Of a stretch of DNA of 28,567 bases, positions 24,602 to 28,567 are shown in pieces. The notes beneath the pieces were generated by a model, which made no database searches, was not told the origin of the DNA, and saw nothing but the letters and a program-made list of their open reading frames with translations. Each line of letters opens with the position of its first letter. Position 1 is the stretch's first letter. A program made the translations under genes and the position numbers. The stretch spans positions 1-28,567 of the forward strand of contig JARBUP010000003.1 in assembly GCA_029239575.1 (NCBI GenBank), given 5' to 3'. This stretch comes from Bacillota bacterium. GTDB taxonomy: Bacteria; Bacillota; Clostridia; Tissierellales; Sedimentibacteraceae.

Positions 24602-24615
24602 TTTCTACCACCTAC

Positions 24616-24641
24616 TGGGGTAATTATACCACAAAGTGGGT
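24616..24641 (-). promoter_or_regulatory. mraZ promoter with possible MraZ boxes
   Basis: On the minus strand TGGTATAAT gives a perfect extended -10 (TATAAT at 24623-24628); the -35 is poor. Flanking it on the plus strand are TGGGGT (24616-24621) and AAAGTGGGT (24633-24641), 20 nt apart, like known MraZ operator elements but in reverse orientation to the gene. Binding here would block the promoter. The leader would be only about 15 nt. Confidence 0.5.
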
Positions 24642-24695
24642 AAAATGTTCCACTATTATTTTTTTATTTTTATATTTTTTTGTCCACAATTTACA

Positions 24696-24737
24696 AAATA
24701 AAAAAACCAGTTATGCACACAAATGCCTTAACTGGTT
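24696..24737 (-). terminator. Terminator after lgt
   Basis: On the minus strand AACCAGTTA pairs with TAACTGGTT (9 bp, 24705-24737) with an inner GCA/TGC stem, followed by a run of T and TATTTTGT. It ends the pheS-pheT-lgt transcript before the dcw promoter. Confidence 0.85.
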
Positions 24738-24761
24738 AAATTTAAATGTTTTTACATTTTT

Positions 24762-25508
24762 TTACTTGTCATCAATTGAAGAATTTTGTTTTCTTAAAAC
24801 GTTAAAAAGATAAATACCCACCACTACTAAAAAAACACTTATTAACTGAGCAACTCGCATATTTAAAAACATGAGACTATCGGTTCTAAGTCCTTCAACA
24901 ATAAATCTTCCTATAGAATAAATTATTATATAAAGAGCAAATACTTCTCCTTGTGCTTTTCTCTTATTTTTTCTAAACCTTATAAGAAATAAAAACAAAG
25001 CGAAATCTATTATAGATTCATATAAAAATGTTGGGTGTACTTTAACTCCATCAACTATAATACCCCATGGTAAATTTGTAGGTCCACCATAAGCTTCTTG
25101 ATTTACGAAATTTCCCCATCTGCCAATTGATTGACCAAGTGCAACTGAAGGTATTACTATATCAAGAATTTGAAAGACATTAATTTTTCTTTTTTTACAA
25201 AATAATATACCTACAATTACTCCGGCTATTAAAGCACCATGTATAGCAAGGCCGCCCTGTCTTATATTAATAATTTCATTTAAATTTTTGCTGTAGTAAT
25301 CCCATGAAAATATTACATAATAAGCTCTAGCTCCTAAAATAGATGACGGAATAGCATAAAGCAAAAAATCTATTAAATTGTCTTCTTTAAAACCAACTCT
25401 TTTACATTCTCTAAGTGCCACAACTATTCCTAATAAAACACCAGTTGATATTAAAATACCATACCACATTACTTCTATGCCAAAAATGCTAAAAGCTACG
25501 CGATCCAT
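24762..25508 (-). CDS. lgt: Prolipoprotein diacylglyceryl transferase Lgt
   Basis: A 248-aa membrane enzyme with about seven helices that transfers diacylglycerol from phosphatidylglycerol to the lipobox cysteine of lipoproteins, such as the peptide-binding protein family at the start of the window. Motifs are GGLAIHGALIAG (H90) and the Lgt signature SIGRWGNFVNQEAYGGPT with R130, plus late GRFIVEGLRTDSL. SD GGAGGT, ATG 25508. It lies 49 nt after pheT, probably in the same transcript, which is not a standard partnership. Confidence 0.97.
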   Translation of the reverse strand: MDRVAFSIFGIEVMWYGILISTGVLLGIVVALRECKRVGFKEDNLIDFLLYAIPSSILGARAYYVIFSWDYYSKNLNEIINIRQGGLAIHGALIAGVIVGILFCKKRKINVFQILDIVIPSVALGQSIGRWGNFVNQEAYGGPTNLPWGIIVDGVKVHPTFLYESIIDFALFLFLIRFRKNKRKAQGEVFALYIIIYSIGRFIVEGLRTDSLMFLNMRVAQLISVFLVVVGIYLFNVLRKQNSSIDDK

Positions 25509-25529
25509 TTTACCTCCATAAATTCATAT

Positions 25530-25548
25530 GGGGACATTCACTGTCCCC
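25530..25548. repeat. GGGGACA palindrome between pheT and lgt
   Basis: GGGGACA-TTCAC-TGTCCCC forms a 7-bp stem with a 5-nt loop, far more GC-rich than its surroundings. No T-run follows in the direction of pheT, so it is not a standard terminator. GGGGACA/TGTCCCC stems resemble the cores of REP elements seen near Y1-type transposases; that link is from memory. Confidence 0.5.
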
Positions 25549-25557
25549 TAAAATTTC

Positions 25558-27954
25558 TTAATTTCTTAACGTTGCACCAAATTTTATTTGTAGTGTTTCT
25601 AAGATTATTTTGTGAATTCTTTCTACTTCTTTTTCTTTTAAAGTTCTTTCTTTATTTCTATAAGTTACTGAAAATGCTGTTGATTTATATCCTTCTTCTA
25701 TATGTTCGCCTTTGTAAACATCGAATAATTTAACAGATTCGATTATATAAGGATTAACTGTTTTTATTGCTTCTTCCATATCACCAGCTAAAATTTCATC
25801 CTTAACTTTTACCGCAATATCTCTTACCATGGATGGATATTTTGGTAATGCTTCATATTTCCAATTTGTATTTTTATATTCTACTATTTTTTCAACATCT
25901 ATTTCAGCTAAATAAACTTTGTGGTTTAACCCATAATTATTAAGAGCTTCGTTGCTCACTTCACCGTAAATTCCTATAAATTCATCATTTATATACATGC
26001 CAGCTGTTCTTCCAGGATGGAAAGAACTGTTATCTTTAATAGGTTTTAATGATATCTTAACACCAAATCTTGATATAAGTTCTTCAACAATACCTTTTAA
26101 ATCAAAGAAATCATATTTTCCAAACATTCCAATACAGATTTTTGATTTTTCTAATGGTTTATCAACAATAGGTTGTTGAAGTGGTACAAATGTATTTCCA
26201 ACTTCATAAAGTTTAGCTTCTTCAACGCCTTTATTTGAATTTCTTTTTATTACATCCATCATGTTAGTAGTTAAAGTTGTTCTCATAGAACTAAAATCTT
26301 CACCTAATGGATTTATAATTTTAACATAATTTCTTAAGTTGCTATTTTCTGGTACACATATAGTATCATATGATTTTGGACTGATAAAAGAATATGTTGT
26401 TATTTCACAAAGACCTAATGAACTTAATATATTTTTTATTTCGTCCTCTACATAGCGTTTTTCAGACTTTCTTCCAACTCTAATATTACCTTGAAGAGGT
26501 AAAGACTTAATATTTTCAAGTCCATACATTCTTCCTATTTCTTCAATAACATCAGCTTCTTGTTCAATATCAGTTCTAAAATATGGAATTTTACAACTTA
26601 TTATTTCTCCATCGTATGTACTTTCTATTTCAAGAGTATTTAAATAATCAAGCATTTGATTAACTTCAATTTCAACTCCAAGAAGCTCTACAGCTCTATG
26701 AGGACGAAGAGTTACAATAGGTGGTATATAACTGTTTTTTCCAGCTTCAAGATAGCCACCAACAACTGTTCCAGCACCAATCATTTCTATAAGCTGACAT
26801 GCTCTTTTGCTAGCTATTTCACACATCATATAGCCCATAGGCTTTTCATTTCTTGCAGAAGCTTCAGAACGCATGCCTAATTTCTTAGATGTTTCTCTAA
26901 TTGATTTAGGATTAAAACTTGCACTTTCCAAAACCATAATTGATGTTTCACTGTTTATTTCAGAATTAAATCCACCCATAACGCCAGCAATACAAGCAGG
27001 TTTTTCTGAATCAGCTATAACTAACATATCTTCACTTAAATTTCTTTCAACTTGATCGATAGTTATCATTTTTTCTTCTGCTTTTGCTCTTCTTGCAATT
27101 AATTTTTTACCAGTTATTTTTTGTAAATCATATGCATGTAGTGGTTGACCTAACTCTAACATAACAAAATTTGTTACGTCAACTATATTACTTATTGGTC
27201 TCATACCAGCATCCATTAATGATCTTTGCATCCATAAAGGTGATGGTCCAATTTTAATATCTTTAATTACTTTAGCATAAAAACGACTGCATAAATCTTC
27301 ATCATTAATTTCAACAGCGTTTAAATAATCTTTTATATCATCTTGTTCATTATTAATTTTTATTTCAGGAAATTTAAACTCAGTATTTAAAGTTGCAGCA
27401 GTTTCTCTTGCCATACCTATAATGTTTAAACAATCAGGTCTGTTAAATGTTACTTCAACTTCTAAAGCACTTCCGTTTAATTCCAATACTTCTTTTACAT
27501 CTTTACCTATTTCAGTTTCAGGTGAAAGTATGACAATACCATCCCTACATTCTTTAGGAATTACTTTGTCATCAAACCCAAATTCTTCATAAGAAACCAT
27601 CATACCATATGATGGTAGGCCTCTAAAATTAGTTTTCTTAAGTTTTACTCCATTTGGAAGAACTGCTCCTTCTAAAGCAACGGGAACTATATCTCCAACT
27701 TTCATGTTGTTTGCACCTGTAACTATTTGAACAGGTTCGTCACCACCAACATTTATTTGTGTAACAACCAATTTGTCAGCATTTGGATGCTTTTCTATTT
27801 CAAGTATTTTTCCTGTTAAAACATTTTCTACAGTTTTATTATAATCTATTACAGCATCAACGTGTGAACCTGTAAGTGTTAATTTATCAGCCAATGTTTT
27901 ATCATCTGTATTAATATCAACATATTGGCTCATCCATTTAATAGGTACTAACAT
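25558..27954 (-). CDS. pheT: Phenylalanine--tRNA ligase beta subunit
   Basis: A 798-aa subunit of the (alpha-beta)2 enzyme that charges tRNA-Phe, at the usual length. Domains in order: EMAP-type tRNA-binding OB fold (about 39-148, GKILEIEKHPNADKL...VTGANN), the B3/B4 domain with editing function (about 210-385), B5 (about 405-475), the catalytic-like core, and the C-terminal FDX-ACB anticodon-binding domain (about 705-797, YPSMVRDIAVKV...TAFSVTYRNKERTL). Start ATG 27952-27954 after AAAGGAGG, 20 nt behind pheS. Confidence 0.97.
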   Translation of the reverse strand: MLVPIKWMSQYVDINTDDKTLADKLTLTGSHVDAVIDYNKTVENVLTGKILEIEKHPNADKLVVTQINVGGDEPVQIVTGANNMKVGDIVPVALEGAVLPNGVKLKKTNFRGLPSYGMMVSYEEFGFDDKVIPKECRDGIVILSPETEIGKDVKEVLELNGSALEVEVTFNRPDCLNIIGMARETAATLNTEFKFPEIKINNEQDDIKDYLNAVEINDEDLCSRFYAKVIKDIKIGPSPLWMQRSLMDAGMRPISNIVDVTNFVMLELGQPLHAYDLQKITGKKLIARRAKAEEKMITIDQVERNLSEDMLVIADSEKPACIAGVMGGFNSEINSETSIMVLESASFNPKSIRETSKKLGMRSEASARNEKPMGYMMCEIASKRACQLIEMIGAGTVVGGYLEAGKNSYIPPIVTLRPHRAVELLGVEIEVNQMLDYLNTLEIESTYDGEIISCKIPYFRTDIEQEADVIEEIGRMYGLENIKSLPLQGNIRVGRKSEKRYVEDEIKNILSSLGLCEITTYSFISPKSYDTICVPENSNLRNYVKIINPLGEDFSSMRTTLTTNMMDVIKRNSNKGVEEAKLYEVGNTFVPLQQPIVDKPLEKSKICIGMFGKYDFFDLKGIVEELISRFGVKISLKPIKDNSSFHPGRTAGMYINDEFIGIYGEVSNEALNNYGLNHKVYLAEIDVEKIVEYKNTNWKYEALPKYPSMVRDIAVKVKDEILAGDMEEAIKTVNPYIIESVKLFDVYKGEHIEEGYKSTAFSVTYRNKERTLKEKEVERIHKIILETLQIKFGATLRN

Positions 27955-27974
27955 CTATTATAAGCCTCCTTTAA

Positions 27975-28567
27975 TTAAAATTGTTTTAAAAATCTTACAT
28001 CATTTTCAAATAATAATCTTATATTTGAAATTCCGTATTTTACCATGGTAACTCTATCTATTCCCATACCAAATGCATAACCAGAATATATTTCTGGATC
28101 AATTCCACAGTTTCTTAAAACATTTGGGTGTACCATCCCGCAACCCAAAAGTTCCATACTCCAGCCTGTTCCACTACATGACGGACATCCCTTGCCCATA
28201 CATTTTGTACACGATACATCAACTTCAGCACTTGGTTCTGTGAATGGGAAATTATGTGGTCTAAAACGCGTTTTCATTTCACTACCAAATAATTCTTTTA
28301 CGAATTCATCAATTGAATGCTTTAAATTAGCCATTGTAACACCTTTATCTATAACAAGGCATTCCATTTGATGAAACATTGGAGAATGAGTGTCGTCTAC
28401 ATCATCAAATCTAAATGTTCTTCCAGCTGAAACCATTCTTATCGGAAGTTTTCCTTCTTTCATAACTCTTATTTGAACTGGCGATGTTTGTGTTCTTAAC
28501 AATAAGTTATCGGATATGTAAAATGTATCTGACATATCTCTTGAAGGATGGTCATATGGAGCATTTA
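27975..28567 (-). CDS. pheS: Phenylalanine--tRNA ligase alpha subunit, C-terminal part (5' end outside window)
   Basis: The last 197 or so residues of the catalytic subunit; the frame is open to the window edge (it reads NAPYDHPSRDMSDTFYI), so the ATG at 28535 is internal. It has class II motif 2 (SAGRTFRFDDVDDTHSPMFHQ), a four-cysteine segment CTKCMGKGCPSCSGTGW typical of bacterial PheS, and motif 3 (GYAFGMGIDRVTMVKYGI), which build the aminoacyl-adenylate site. It is co-transcribed with pheT. Confidence 0.97.
   Translation of the reverse strand, partial: NAPYDHPSRDMSDTFYISDNLLLRTQTSPVQIRVMKEGKLPIRMVSAGRTFRFDDVDDTHSPMFHQMECLVIDKGVTMANLKHSIDEFVKELFGSEMKTRFRPHNFPFTEPSAEVDVSCTKCMGKGCPSCSGTGWSMELLGCGMVHPNVLRNCGIDPEIYSGYAFGMGIDRVTMVKYGISNIRLLFENDVRFLKQF

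Overview
The window is a low-GC, densely coded piece of a Gram-positive, probably spore-forming, clostridial-type chromosome. No single gene fixes the genus. The clues are a Bacillus/Clostridium-style division and cell-wall (dcw) cluster with a SpoVD-type PBP carrying a PASTA domain, the ylxW/ylxX (DUF881) and sbp (DUF1290) genes, a GerQ-like spore-coat protein, strong AGGAGG ribosome binding sites and very AT-rich spacers. MurE has the DNPR motif typical of enzymes that add meso-diaminopimelate, so the wall is predicted to be of the meso-DAP type.

Layout. Positions 1-4833 (+) hold an oligopeptide/dipeptide ABC importer operon: the end of the binding protein, a hairpin, two permeases, two ATPases and a small membrane protein. 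Positions 4889-5943 (-) hold three nearly identical cold-shock protein genes in tandem, with a good sigma-A promoter and a long leader. A lone GerQ-like gene (6074-6412, +) has a mother-cell-like promoter. Positions 6447-8308 (-) hold an ABC-F protein whose second ATP site looks dead, followed by an 86-aa unknown protein.

Positions 8525-24641 (-) are the dcw cluster. In transcription order it runs mraZ-rsmH-ftsL-spoVD, terminator, murE-mraY-murD-ftsW, a 258-nt gap with repeats, murG, murA, ftsQ-ylxW-ylxX-sbp-ftsZ, terminator. Upstream of mraZ and separated by a terminator are lgt, pheT and the 3' part of pheS (24705-28567, -). The dcw genes supply lipid II synthesis (MurA, MurE, MurD, MraY, MurG), septal polymerisation and cross-linking (FtsW, SpoVD/PBP) and the division scaffold (FtsZ, FtsQ, FtsL). 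murB, murC, murF and ftsA, common members of such clusters, are absent and must lie elsewhere or be replaced.

Most of the window is ordinary housekeeping sequence, and I found no convincing wholly new system. The points most worth a second look are the asymmetric ABC-F ATPase, the csp triplet with a hairpin directly upstream of a ribosome binding site, the dispersed palindromic repeats in dcw-region spacers, the acidic insert in the SpoVD-type PBP, and the missing dcw members. No database search was possible; all family calls come from motifs, length and gene order.
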